NCBI GenBank assembly: GCA_902554315.1
Contig: CACDOF010000004.1
Location: forward strand, 1-56,707
Length of the DNA stretch: 56,707 nucleotides
From: an uncultured Pelagibacteraceae bacterium
GTDB lineage: Bacteria > Pseudomonadota > Alphaproteobacteria > Pelagibacterales > Pelagibacteraceae
Direction of reading: 5' to 3'
The position numbers were made by a program, and so were the translations under genes. The notes beneath the pieces are model-generated. The model saw nothing but the letters and a program-made list of their open reading frames with translations, had not been told where the DNA came from and did no database searches. Positions 1-8,860 of the stretch are shown piece after piece. Within the stretch, counting starts at the first letter, position 1. Each line of letters starts with the position of its first letter.

Positions 1-1042
1 AACTCAAATTTAAAAATATTAAAAGAAATAAAAAAAAACGGTTTAGGTGCTGATGTGGTATCTAAAGGTGAATTAATGAAAGCACTTAAGGCAGGTATTA
101 GTTCAAAAAAAATTGTTTTTTCAGGTGTAGGAAAAACTACATCGGAATTAAGTTATGCTATTGATAAAAAAATCTTATTAATAAACTCAGAGTCAAAAAG
201 TGAAGTTTTAGAAATTGAGAGAATAGCAAAATTAAAAAAAAAAGGTTGTTGATATTGGTATAAGACTTAATCCTAATACTGATGCAAACACACTAAAACA
301 AATTTCAACTGGTAAAATAGAAAATAAATTTGGAGTTAATGAAAAAACTTTTATAGAGATATTAAAATTCGTAAAAAAATCAAAAAATATAAATTTAAAA
401 TGCTTGAGTGTTCATATTGGAAGTCAAATACTTGACTATAGACCATATGAAAAAATGCTTAAAGTTATTGATAAACTTATCAAAAAAATTCAATTTAAAT
501 TTGATTATATTGATTTAGGTGGAGGCATGGGAATTTCTTATCAAAATGATAGAAAAAAACTAAATTATAAAAAGTATAATAAAGCTATTAAAAAATTTTT
601 AAAAAAACATAAAAGTAAAATTATTTTTGAGCCTGGAAGATCTATAATAGGGAATGCTGGAATACTTGTTTCAAAAGTTATTTATATAAAAGAAAGTGTA
701 AAAAAAAATTTTGTGATCTTAGATGCTGCAATGAATGATTTAATAAGACCGGCTCTATATGGGGCTGAACATAGAATAATTCCTTTAATTAAAAGAAAAA
801 AAAAATCTAATAGAATTTATGATTTTGTTGGACCAATATGTGAGACAACTGACAAATTTTTAAGTTCTAAAAATTTTCAGAAATTAAATGAAAAAGATTT
901 AGTCATAATATGTGATGTAGGAGCCTATGGATCATCACTAGGATCAAATTATAACATTAGACCAAAACCTGCAGAAATATTAGTTAAAGGTTCAAAGGTA
1001 ATTGTTGTTAAAAAAAAACAAAAACTAAAAGATCTGATTTAG
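1..1042 (+). CDS. lysA: Diaminopimelate decarboxylase, 5'-truncated, with an apparent frameshift
   Basis: PLP-dependent enzyme of the last lysine step (meso-diaminopimelate to L-lysine plus CO2). The frame is already open at base 1, so the N-terminus lies outside the window. The first part reads in frame 1 through GADVVSKGEL to about base 243. The rest (SVHIGSQ, the DLGGGMGIS glycine loop that holds PLP phosphate, EPGRSIIGNAG, GPICETTDKF, and a GAYGSSLGSNYN segment near the end) reads in frame 2. The switch falls in a run of ten A (234-243). Removing one A gives a continuous KLKKKVVDIGIRLNP reading with good family fit. I treat it as one gene with a homopolymer indel, either a sequencing error or a recent mutation. 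plsC follows 12 bp downstream. Confidence 0.9.
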
Positions 1043-1054
1043 TTTTTAAAAAAA

Positions 1055-1756
1055 ATGATTAAAAAATATCTATTTTTATTTTTTTTCTTTTTAGGAATAA
1101 TATTAATTTCTGTAGTTTTTTTACCTAGTCTTTTTATGCCTTCATCAATTTCATTATTTGGTGGAAAAATTATGGGTCAATGGTCAAAGATCTGTCTTAA
1201 AATTTTTTTATCAACTAAAATTATTATTAAGGGAAAAGAAAATATCGTTACTGAGGAAAAATTTTTTATTGCATCATCACATCAATCAATGTTTGAAACT
1301 TTTTTTTTACAAACAATTTTTAATTCACCAAGATTTATTTTAAAAAATGAATTATTAAAAATACCTGTATTTGGATGGTATTTAAAAAAAATTGGTTCTA
1401 TTTCAGTTAACAGGAATAGAGTAACAAAAGACAATTTAGGGTTAGTTGATAAAATTAAACAATCTATTCAAAATTCAAAAAGACCAATAATTATTTTCCC
1501 TCAAGCTACTCGTGTTTTACCTGAGGAGAGAATACCTTTTAAAAAAGGAGTGGGAAGAATATATAATGAACTTGGAATAAAATGTCAGCCAGTAGCAATA
1601 AATTCAGGGAGTGTTTGGCCAAAAAATGGAAATTTAAAATCAAATAAACTTATAACAGTTTCAATTTTGAAACCTGTAGAGCCTGGAATGAACTCATATG
1701 AATTTGTAAAAACTATTGAACAGAAAATATATTCTGAACTAGATTTAATTGGTTAA
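1055..1756 (+). CDS. plsC: 1-acyl-sn-glycerol-3-phosphate acyltransferase (PlsC-like)
   Basis: Predicted membrane-bound acyltransferase that adds the second acyl chain to lysophosphatidate in phospholipid synthesis. It has 233 aa, usual for the family. Residues 4-33 form an N-terminal hydrophobic segment. The catalytic block is SSHQSMFETF, with H76 and an acidic residue five further on (HX4E rather than the usual HX4D). The second block is FPQATR at 148-153 in place of FPEGTR. The fold and spacing fit the family, so I keep the assignment, but the exact acyl acceptor is inferred. The stop codon overlaps that of dnaN in a shared TTAA. Confidence 0.82.
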   Translation: MIKKYLFLFFFFLGIILISVVFLPSLFMPSSISLFGGKIMGQWSKICLKIFLSTKIIIKGKENIVTEEKFFIASSHQSMFETFFLQTIFNSPRFILKNELLKIPVFGWYLKKIGSISVNRNRVTKDNLGLVDKIKQSIQNSKRPIIIFPQATRVLPEERIPFKKGVGRIYNELGIKCQPVAINSGSVWPKNGNLKSNKLITVSILKPVEPGMNSYEFVKTIEQKIYSELDLIG

Positions 1757-2865
1757 CCTTTCATTGGCATTACAACATAAATACTATCAAAATCACTAGG
1801 ATCTCTTATTAAAGCAGGAGATCCTGTATCTTTTAAATATATTTCAATAGAGTCACCATCTAATTGTGATGCAACATCAATTAAATATCTTGAGTTAAAA
1901 CTTATATCTAATTCGTGATCAAACTTTACATTTAAACTTTCTTTACCATCTCCACTATTGGTATTATTAACTGAAAGATTAAGATTATCCTTAGAAAGAT
2001 TAAATTTTACACCATCTTTTCTATCTAATGATACAGAAGCAACCCTATCAACAGAATCAAGAAATGACTTTAAATTTATCTCTAATTTTTTTTGATTTTC
2101 TTTAGGAACAACCTGAGAATAATTAGGAAATTTACCATCAATTAATTTAGAAATTAAAATACTATTATTTAATTCAAATTTTATTTTTGATTTTATATTT
2201 GAAACTTTTACGTCTCCTTCATAATCTTCTAGAAGAGAACACAATTGAAAAATAGTTTTTTTAGGTAAAATTATCTGCTCAAATTCAATTTTTTGTGGAA
2301 GTCTTATTTTAGATATAGACATTCTATGACTATCTGTAGCGGCAGCAGTTAAAAAAATCTTATCTTCTGTTTGAGTTTGATGAAAGAAAATTCCACTTAA
2401 ATAATGTCTTGTTTCATCATTTGAAACTGAAAATTTACATTTATTCAATAATTTTAACAAATCTTTTGATTTAATTGAAAATTCATTTTCATTAAAATTT
2501 TCATCAGTTAGAGGAAATTCAGATGGGTTGATACAATTTAAATTAAAAATTGATTTTTCGGACTCAAGATGGAGTTTATTTTCACTTGAGCTTGAAAAAT
2601 TAATTTTACTTCCGGATGTAAGCTTTCTTATTATATCATACATTATTGAAGAAGATGTTGTTGTTTTTCCTTCTTCTAAAATTTCTACATTCGAAATTTG
2701 ATGAATAAATATTAAATCTAGATCAGTGGCAGTTATTGTTAATTTGCCATTACTTATATCTAACAATATATTTGATAAAATTGGAAGTGTACTTCTTTTT
2801 TCAATCACTCCTTGACAATAATTAAGAGATTTTTGAAGATCTTGTTGATTTAAGCTAAATTTCAT
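1753..2865 (-). CDS. dnaN: DNA polymerase III beta sliding clamp
   Basis: Ring-shaped processivity clamp that tethers DNA polymerase III to DNA. The 370-aa length matches the family, and three clamp domains can be assigned at roughly 1-120, 125-245 and 246-370. Recognisable features are the N-terminal KFSLNQQDLQKSL, the TLPILSN segment near residue 30, KFPNYSQVVP near 245, and the C-terminal YVVMPMKG, where clamps typically end in a MPMR/MPMK-like strand. The start overlaps the 3' end of dnaA by 11 bp, so the two are probably co-transcribed and translationally coupled. Confidence 0.97.
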   Translation of the reverse strand: MKFSLNQQDLQKSLNYCQGVIEKRSTLPILSNILLDISNGKLTITATDLDLIFIHQISNVEILEEGKTTTSSSIMYDIIRKLTSGSKINFSSSSENKLHLESEKSIFNLNCINPSEFPLTDENFNENEFSIKSKDLLKLLNKCKFSVSNDETRHYLSGIFFHQTQTEDKIFLTAAATDSHRMSISKIRLPQKIEFEQIILPKKTIFQLCSLLEDYEGDVKVSNIKSKIKFELNNSILISKLIDGKFPNYSQVVPKENQKKLEINLKSFLDSVDRVASVSLDRKDGVKFNLSKDNLNLSVNNTNSGDGKESLNVKFDHELDISFNSRYLIDVASQLDGDSIEIYLKDTGSPALIRDPSDFDSIYVVMPMKG

Positions 2866-4276
2866 TTTCCTTATTGTATAAAATCTTATTCTTTAAACTA
2901 TCAATATTAATATTTAATTCATTTTCTTCTTTTCTAAGTCTATCAATAGTCTTAACGGAATGAATTACAGTGGTGTGATCTCTATTTGAAAAAGACCTTC
3001 CAATTTCTGGAAGTGATTTTGAAGTTAACATTTTAGCTAAATATATTGCTATTTGCCTAGGTCTTACAAGATATCTGGATCTTCTGGGTGAAAGCATTTC
3101 ATTTTTGCTAATTTTATAAAATCGACATACAATTGTTTGGATTGTATCTATTGTTACTTTATTTTCTGAAAGACTTAACAAGTCTTTTAAAATTACTTTA
3201 ACCTCTGCTAAACTAGGTGTTTTATTATAAATTCTCGAGAATGAAACAATTCTATTTAATGCACCTACTAATTCTCTTATACTTGTTCTAATTTCATTAC
3301 TAATAAATTTTTGTATTTCTACATTTATATTAATTTGATTTGAATAAAACAATTTAAGTTCATCAGTTTTAGCTTTGATTATTTTATATCTTAATTCATA
3401 ATCTGGATTTTGAATATCAACTACCAATCCTCCTGAAAATCTAGATTTAATTCTTTCCTGAATTCTAGATAATTTATTTGGTGGTCTGTCTGCAGAAACT
3501 ATAATTTGAGAATTTTTATCTAGCAAAGCATTAAAAGTATGAAAAAACTCTTCCTGCATTGCCTCTTTGCCATTCATAAATTGAATATCATCAATTAATA
3601 AAATATCTGTATTTCTGAAATACTCTTTAAATTTGACCATCTCATTAGATTTAATTGACTTTACAAATTGATACATGAATCTCTCTGCAGAAATAAACAT
3701 AACCTTATTTTTTTCTTTTAAACTTAATCCGATGGCATTTAACAAATGTGTCTTACCCATTCCAACTCCACCGTATAGATAAAGAGGATTATAATGAGCT
3801 ATATCTTGAGAAACTTTTTTTGAAGCTTCAAATGCTAATTTATTACTCATGCCGGTAATAAAATTATCAAAATTTTTATTTGGATCTATTCTATTGTATT
3901 GAAGAAAAGAATCTTTAATGAATGAAACTTTATCACTACTTCTAATTTCATTTTTTTCATTTGAATTAAATTCTAAATTATTTAATTCATTTTTTTTATT
4001 ATTATTGACTACAAACTCTATTCTTAAAATTTCTTTTTTATGTTGCTTTAAAACTTGTAAAATCTGATCAAGATATCTTGATACTATCCAATCTCTTATA
4101 AATCTTGTTGATACTGAAAATAAAATATAGTTTTGATACTCTTCAGCTAATTCTATTTTTTTAATCCAACTTTCAAAAATATCATTACCAAATTTTTCTC
4201 TTAAATCATTTTGAATTAATTCCCAATTTAATTTATTTTCTGAGACTTTATTTGAGTTTTGTAAATTATTTTTCAT
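2855..4276 (-). CDS. dnaA: Chromosomal replication initiator protein DnaA
   Basis: AAA+ ATPase that binds the chromosomal origin and opens DNA. I choose the ATG at 4276 (473 aa, close to the usual 450-470). An in-frame TTG at 4315 would add 13 residues that do not look like the family. From the chosen start the order is N-terminal domain I (WELIQNDLREKFG), a poorly conserved linker, Walker A GGVGMGKT at about 169-176, Walker B LLIDDIQF at about 226-233, and a C-terminal DNA-binding domain with the signature around SNRDHTTVIHSVKTI. The gene precedes dnaN. The 294-bp spacer upstream carries short repeats that could be autoregulatory or origin elements. Confidence 0.97.
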   Translation of the reverse strand: MKNNLQNSNKVSENKLNWELIQNDLREKFGNDIFESWIKKIELAEEYQNYILFSVSTRFIRDWIVSRYLDQILQVLKQHKKEILRIEFVVNNNKKNELNNLEFNSNEKNEIRSSDKVSFIKDSFLQYNRIDPNKNFDNFITGMSNKLAFEASKKVSQDIAHYNPLYLYGGVGMGKTHLLNAIGLSLKEKNKVMFISAERFMYQFVKSIKSNEMVKFKEYFRNTDILLIDDIQFMNGKEAMQEEFFHTFNALLDKNSQIIVSADRPPNKLSRIQERIKSRFSGGLVVDIQNPDYELRYKIIKAKTDELKLFYSNQININVEIQKFISNEIRTSIRELVGALNRIVSFSRIYNKTPSLAEVKVILKDLLSLSENKVTIDTIQTIVCRFYKISKNEMLSPRRSRYLVRPRQIAIYLAKMLTSKSLPEIGRSFSNRDHTTVIHSVKTIDRLRKEENELNINIDSLKNKILYNKENEI

Positions 4277-4395
4277 GAAGGAGTTCCACTTAAGACCTAT
4301 TGTAATTTTTTGCAATAAATTTATTTGAAAAAATAAAAAAAAATAAAATTTTTAATTGTATAAATTTTTAATTGAATTTTTTAAATTTAATTTTT

Positions 4396-4575
4396 TATTA
4401 CAACTTCATGTAGTAATTTAAAAATTTATTTTTAAACTAAAAAAAGTTTCTACATATAGTTATTTTTTACAAAAAAAATTTAGATATAGTTGTTATAAAT
4501 AATTTTGAACTTTTAAGTTGTAATGTAAAAAATTCTATAAACAGAAAAATATTTATTATACTGCAGGTTGTTATA
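4396..4575. repeat. Four short GTTGTWATA-like repeats upstream of dnaA
   Basis: The 294-bp spacer between dnaA and rpsT is almost pure A/T but holds GTTGTTATA at 4489-4497, GTTGTTATA at 4567-4575, GTTGTAATG at 4517-4525 and, on the minus strand, GTTGTAATA at 4396-4404. The first and third extend to a perfect 10-bp inverted pair (4397-4406 with 4515-4524). The last copy reaches into the rpsT stop codon. No match to the classical DnaA box (TTATNCACA) is visible. The repeats may be operator or origin iterons, or chance. The function is inferred only from position. Confidence 0.45.
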
Positions 4576-4831
4576 GAGAATTAATTTTTTTTGTAATTCT
4601 AGACACATTTCTTGAGGCATTTTGTCTTTTAATAACACCTGTTTTAGCAATTCTCATTAATTCGGAGTTAAGCTTGGGTAAAAAAGCTTTGGCTTCTTTT
4701 TTATCTTTTTTTTCAATTAAAAGTTTCATTTTTTTTAATGCAGATTTAAATCTACTTTTCCTAGATTTATTTACTTTTGTCTGTCTAGAAATTTTTCTTG
4801 TACGTTTGATTGCTGATTTAGTATTTGCCAT
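4571..4831 (-). CDS. rpsT: 30S ribosomal protein S20
   Basis: Small-subunit protein that binds 16S rRNA. The natural start is the ATG at 4831, giving MANTKSAIKRTRKISRQ and an 86-aa protein, typical of S20. A longer in-frame extension to 4894 runs through sequence that does not resemble the family. The protein is very rich in Lys and Arg and ends with the usual helical RQNASRNVSRITKKINSL block. The position between mutM and dnaA follows the common alphaproteobacterial order. The upstream gene mutM ends 50 bp away. Confidence 0.96.
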   Translation of the reverse strand: MANTKSAIKRTRKISRQTKVNKSRKSRFKSALKKMKLLIEKKDKKEAKAFLPKLNSELMRIAKTGVIKRQNASRNVSRITKKINSL

Positions 4832-4881
4832 TAGCGCGATTGTATATATTGAGAATTTGCAAGGGTCAATAGAATAATTAT

Positions 4882-5745
4882 TTATTTTTGACAAATATTA
4901 CAAAAGAAACTTGATCTATTTGAAATGATTTTTTTTTTAATAACTCCCTTGCAACCAGACTTTAGACAATTTAAATTTTCCCTTTGGTAAACTTTAAAAT
5001 TTTTTTGAAATTTCCCTTGATTTCCAGATATATTTTTAAAATCTCTTATGCTTGATCCTCCTTTTTCAATAGCTTTTTTTAATACTAATTTAGAAAAGTA
5101 AAATATTTTTTTGCAATCATTGAATGATAAATATTTTACTTTTTTTGAAGGATTAATTTTACAGAAAAATAAAATTTCACTTGCATAAATGTTTCCAATT
5201 CCTGAAACAAATCTTTGATCTATTAAAAAATTTTTAATATTTTTTTTTTTATTTTTGAAATAGTCGTAAATATAATTTGAATTAAAATTGTTAGAAAAAG
5301 GCTCAGGTCCAAAATGAATAAATCTTTTTTTTAGTTCTTCTTTATTTTTAAAAATTAAAAAATAACCAAATCTTCTAGGATCATTATAAATTAATTTTTT
5401 TTTTTCAAATTCTATTACAATATGATTATGTTTTTTAGGTAAGTTAGGAGAATGATAAAAGCTAGAGTTAGTAAAAATATTTTTTATATTTTTATTCATT
5501 AAATGAATAGTTCCCGACATTCCAAGATGAATAATAAAACCAGAGTTATCATCAAATTTTAAAATTATATATTTTGAAAATCTATTAATTTGAACAATTT
5601 TTTTATTTTTTATTTTTTTTTCAAAATTTTTATCGAGTTTAAATCTTAAATTTCTATTTTTTACTGATACTTTTTGAATAATTTTTCCCTTAATCTTCTT
5701 ATTCAAAGATTGTTTGACAATTTCTACTTCTGGCAATTCTGGCAT
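4882..5745 (-). CDS. mutM: Formamidopyrimidine-DNA glycosylase
   Basis: Bifunctional base-excision repair enzyme that removes 8-oxoguanine and formamidopyrimidines and cleaves the abasic site. It starts MPELPEVEIV, giving the catalytic N-terminal Pro2 (Schiff base) and Glu3. The middle carries the helix-two-turn-helix region with DQRFVSGIGNIYASEILF. The C-terminus is a zinc finger with C260-x4-C265 and C282-x2-C285, the last cysteine two residues from the end. At 287 aa the length is normal. It is divergent from ubiE with only 32 bp between start codons. Confidence 0.95.
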   Translation of the reverse strand: MPELPEVEIVKQSLNKKIKGKIIQKVSVKNRNLRFKLDKNFEKKIKNKKIVQINRFSKYIILKFDDNSGFIIHLGMSGTIHLMNKNIKNIFTNSSFYHSPNLPKKHNHIVIEFEKKKLIYNDPRRFGYFLIFKNKEELKKRFIHFGPEPFSNNFNSNYIYDYFKNKKKNIKNFLIDQRFVSGIGNIYASEILFFCKINPSKKVKYLSFNDCKKIFYFSKLVLKKAIEKGGSSIRDFKNISGNQGKFQKNFKVYQRENLNCLKSGCKGVIKKKIISNRSSFFCNICQK

Positions 5746-5777
5746 TTAATACTATATTAATATTTATTTATTTTTAT

Positions 5778-6482
5778 ATGCAACAATATCTTCAAAATAA
5801 AAAAGGACTAGTTGAAAATGTATTTAATAAGGTCTACAGCAAGTATGATCTTATGAATGATTTTATGTCTTTTGGTATTCATCGAGTATGGAAAAAGAAT
5901 CTTATGAATTGGATGAAGCCTTCTAATGATAAAAATCTAATCGATGTGGCATGTGGAACTGGAGATATTGCAAAATTATTTTTAGACTTAACAAAAAATA
6001 ATGAAAATATAACGTGTGTAGATCCCAATATAGGCATGATTAATCAAGGTAAAGAAAAACTAAAAATATATAAAAATATTAATTGGATTATTGGCTCTGC
6101 TGAAAAACTTCCTTTTAAAGAAAATTCTTTTGATTATTATACAATAAGTTTTGGACTTAGAAATACAAAGAACTTGAACAAATCAATATCCGAAGCTTAC
6201 AGAATTTTAAAACCTGGTGGAAGATATCTTTGTCTAGAATTTTCTAAAATTCAGAATTTTAATTTAGAATTAATTTATAAATATTATTCTAAAATAATAC
6301 CTAAAGTTGGAAAACTAATTGTAGGTCAAAAAGAACCTTATGAATATTTAATAAAAAGTATTGATGAGTTTGTTAATCAGGAAGAGCTTATAGATTTAAT
6401 GAAACAAAATAAATTTGAAAACTGTAGTTATAGAAACTTATCTGGCGGAATAGTGTCAATTCATTCGGGATGGAAAATTTAA
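5778..6482 (+). CDS. ubiE: Demethylmenaquinone / 2-methoxy-6-polyprenyl-1,4-benzoquinol methyltransferase
   Basis: SAM-dependent C-methyltransferase of ubiquinone (and menaquinone) synthesis. The 234-aa protein shows NKVYSKYDLMNDFMSFG at the N-terminus, the SAM-binding motif DVACGTGDIA, an acidic CVDPN at the end of strand 2, and the family blocks FGLRNTKN and KPGGRYLCLEFSK. It ends with the usual IHSGWKI. Its TAA overlaps the ATG of ubiB (TAATG), and the UbiE-UbiB pairing supports a role in aerobic quinone synthesis. Confidence 0.96.
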   Translation: MQQYLQNKKGLVENVFNKVYSKYDLMNDFMSFGIHRVWKKNLMNWMKPSNDKNLIDVACGTGDIAKLFLDLTKNNENITCVDPNIGMINQGKEKLKIYKNINWIIGSAEKLPFKENSFDYYTISFGLRNTKNLNKSISEAYRILKPGGRYLCLEFSKIQNFNLELIYKYYSKIIPKVGKLIVGQKEPYEYLIKSIDEFVNQEELIDLMKQNKFENCSYRNLSGGIVSIHSGWKI

Positions 6483-8050
6483 TGATAAAAAAAATAATTA
6501 CTTTATTTAAATTAGGCAGAAAGCTTGCAAAATCTGATGCATTAGTAATTGTTTCTAATTTTATTAATCCGCCTCCGTCAGTAAAAATAATATTTAAAAT
6601 ATTAGGATTTTCATTAGTTAGAAATAGAAAAATCAATAAAAATGATAATGAGGGAAAAAGGTTATCAGACTCATTACAATCAATGGGAACTACTTTTATA
6701 AAACTTGGTCAATTTTTAGCTACAAGACCAGATATTATTGGGGAAAAATTATCAAAACATCTAGAAACCCTTCAAGATAAACTTCCTCCATTTGAACAAT
6801 CTATAGCAAAGGAGATGATAAAAAAAGATCTGGGAAATGAAAATTATAGCTCTATAATTAATTTAAGTGAACCAATTGCAGCAGCATCAATTGCTCAAGT
6901 TCATAAAGCTAAAATTAATGATAATGGCACAATTAAGGATGTTGCAATTAAAATACTAAGACCTGATATAAAAAAAATTTTTAATGAAGAAATAGATGCT
7001 CTAATGCTTTTTGCGTTTTTTATAGAGTCATTTATTAAAAAAACTAAGAGATTAAAATTAATTGAAGTTGTTTTTTTATTAAAAGAAATAACAAATTTAG
7101 AAATGGATCTAAGATTTGAAGCGGCAGCAGCAAATGAATATGCTGAAAATACAAAAAATGATGCTGGATTTAAAGTTCCTAGGATTTATTGGAATTTTAC
7201 GAGCGAAAATATCATGACTCTTGATTGGATTGATGGAATTTCAATTAGAGAAAGAGAAAAATTAGAAGAAAAATCTATAGATACTAAAAAAATAGCATCA
7301 GATATAATTCAACATTTTTTAAGACATGCTGTTAGGGACGGTTTTTTTCATGCAGATATGCATCAAGGCAACATTTTTATTGATAATGGTGGACAAATTG
7401 TTCCTATTGATTTCGGGATTATGGGTAGATTAGATAAATTGAGTCAAAGATTTTTAGCAGAAATTTTATATGGCTTTATTCAAAGAGATTATAAAAAAGT
7501 TGCTGAGGTTCATTTGGTAGCAGGATTGGTCCCTAAAAATGTTCCGGTTAATGACCTTGCACAAGCTTTGAGATCTATAGGAGAACCAATTTTTGGACAT
7601 TCGGTAAAAGATATATCTGGAGGAAAATTACTTAAACAACTGTTTGATGTTACAGAGAAATTTAATATGCAAACTCAACCTCAATTACTAATGCTCCAAA
7701 AAACTATGGTTGTAGTTGAAGGTGTAGCAAGAAAACTAAATCCTGAAACAAATATTTGGGAGACCTCAAAACCAGTTTTAGAAAAATGGCTTAAAGAAAC
7801 TAAAGATCCAATTAATTCCCTTAATGAAACTCTGAAAGATACTGCTGAAGTTATTAAACGTATGCCAAACTTACCTGAAGTAATGGACAAAGCAAACCAA
7901 GCTCTAAACTATCTAGCTAGTGGTAAAATACCTCAAGATTCAAACTCATATAGCGAACTAAATATTAAAAAATTAGAAATGAGAACATTTAGAAATCAAT
8001 CTATAATTGGATTATTATTACTTGTAATTTTAGGAGTATTAGTATTTTAA
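6482..8050 (+). CDS. ubiB: Ubiquinone biosynthesis regulatory kinase-like protein UbiB
   Basis: ABC1/ADCK-type atypical kinase, a membrane-associated ATPase needed for coenzyme Q synthesis. I use the ATG at 6482, coupled to the ubiE stop. An ATG four codons upstream is possible. Family landmarks are KLGQFLATRPDIIG (KxGQ motif), the alanine-rich AAASIAQVHKA loop that replaces a normal P-loop, the EAAAANEYAENT block, HADMHQGNIF (catalytic loop) and IDFGIMG (metal site). The last 20 or so residues form a hydrophobic membrane anchor. At 522 aa the length is usual. The 3' end overlaps the convergent VTT-family reading frame by 50 bp as annotated. Confidence 0.95.
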   Translation: MIKKIITLFKLGRKLAKSDALVIVSNFINPPPSVKIIFKILGFSLVRNRKINKNDNEGKRLSDSLQSMGTTFIKLGQFLATRPDIIGEKLSKHLETLQDKLPPFEQSIAKEMIKKDLGNENYSSIINLSEPIAAASIAQVHKAKINDNGTIKDVAIKILRPDIKKIFNEEIDALMLFAFFIESFIKKTKRLKLIEVVFLLKEITNLEMDLRFEAAAANEYAENTKNDAGFKVPRIYWNFTSENIMTLDWIDGISIREREKLEEKSIDTKKIASDIIQHFLRHAVRDGFFHADMHQGNIFIDNGGQIVPIDFGIMGRLDKLSQRFLAEILYGFIQRDYKKVAEVHLVAGLVPKNVPVNDLAQALRSIGEPIFGHSVKDISGGKLLKQLFDVTEKFNMQTQPQLLMLQKTMVVVEGVARKLNPETNIWETSKPVLEKWLKETKDPINSLNETLKDTAEVIKRMPNLPEVMDKANQALNYLASGKIPQDSNSYSELNIKKLEMRTFRNQSIIGLLLLVILGVLVF

Positions 8051-8642
8051 TTCGCTCGATGACAAATTTATTAGATAAAAAAATTCTTTTAATTATATGT
8101 GGCGTCATGCCTATAAGAGATCCAAAAAAGAAATTTTTAAGTTTAACATTAAAAATAGTTGGCAAAATATTTGAAATAAAAAAAGGAATCCCGCCTACGA
8201 ATCTATAAATTAAAAAAAACACAAATTCATTTTTTTTAAATTTATCCGTTAAGTTATAAAATCTTGATGAGAATTTTTTATGGACTATATCTTTTAAAAA
8301 ATAATTTGCAAAAACATAAAGTAAAGCGGCTCCAACAGATAAACCAAAAGCTGCTAGCAATGTGCCTAACCATTTACCAAAAATAAATCCACTAACAAGT
8401 AATATAGGTGATCCAAATCCTAAAAGAAGAACCCAAATAATAGTTCCTATGAAAAATATTACACAGGATATTAGAATATTACTATTTTTTAATTCTTCTA
8501 AAGTATCTCTATTAATCTTTATTAATTCATAGCTTGAAAAATCTTTTATTGAAAAATTGCTAAAAAAAATCCATAAAAAAACAAAAACAATCAAAAGATA
8601 AGCTGTACCTAAAAGTAATTTAATTTTTTTTTCTTGATTCAC
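8001..8642 (-). CDS. VTT-domain (TVP38/TMEM64, DedA-like) membrane protein, doubtful C-terminus
   Basis: Integral membrane protein of the VTT/DedA-like superfamily, whose members are linked to lipid scrambling or envelope homeostasis; the substrate here is unknown. It has an N-terminal membrane segment (about 9-28), a second at about 57-80, then the family core [18 protein letters not shown] with [12 protein letters not shown], and the [10 protein letters not shown] re-entrant motif followed by a further segment with GSLIGMTPH. After GMTPH the reading (about 32 residues) is charged and unlike the family. A one-base deletion in the A7 run at 8077-8083 would instead end the protein at 8039. The frame and end are therefore uncertain. 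Confidence 0.75.
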   Translation of the reverse strand: MNQEKKIKLLLGTAYLLIVFVFLWIFFSNFSIKDFSSYELIKINRDTLEELKNSNILISCVIFFIGTIIWVLLLGFGSPILLVSGFIFGKWLGTLLAAFGLSVGAALLYVFANYFLKDIVHKKFSSRFYNLTDKFKKNEFVFFLIYRFVGGIPFFISNILPTIFNVKLKNFFFGSLIGMTPHIIKRIFLSNKFVIERIKILILLKLQVIIIQL

Positions 8643-8675
8643 TTATTTTAAACTTATTAAAAATAGCTGTACTTA

Positions 8676-8693
8676 TATACATATATTTGTATA
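8676..8693. promoter_or_regulatory. Inverted repeat in the divergent rpmH promoter region
   Basis: TATACA at 8676-8681 and TGTATA at 8688-8693 form a perfect 6-bp inverted repeat around a 6-bp TATATT centre. It sits in the 83-bp gap between the divergent VTT gene and rpmH. Each arm could serve as a -10 element (GTATAA in both directions). The plus-strand copy lies about 30 bp before the rpmH ATG, but I see no good -35 sequence. Promoter or operator is an inference from position. Confidence 0.3.
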
Positions 8694-8725
8694 ACTACCG
8701 AAATTTAACATTAAATAAACTAACA

Positions 8726-8860
8726 ATGAAACGAACATATCAACCAAGCAATCGAAAAAGAAAAAAATCAGTAGGTTTCAGAGCAAAAATGAAGACTAAG
8801 GGTGGAAGAAAATTGCTAAAAAGAAGAAGAAGCAAAGGTAGAAAAAAACTTACTGTTTAA
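8726..8860 (+). CDS. rpmH: 50S ribosomal protein L34
   Basis: A 44-aa ribosomal protein read directly from the sequence: it begins [20 protein letters not shown] and ends KGRKKLTV. The opening KRTYQPS and the [19 protein letters not shown] core are diagnostic for L34. It is the first gene of the rpmH-rnpA-yidD-yidC cluster. Its TAA overlaps the rnpA ATG by one base (TAATG), indicating translational coupling. Confidence 0.98.
   Translation: MKRTYQPSNRKRKKSVGFRAKMKTKGGRKLLKRRRSKGRKKLTV

Noticed and set aside
4277-4570. Chromosomal origin upstream of dnaA
   Set aside because: No match to the DnaA box TTATNCACA on either strand. AT-richness alone is not evidence in this genome. The repeats are reported separately.
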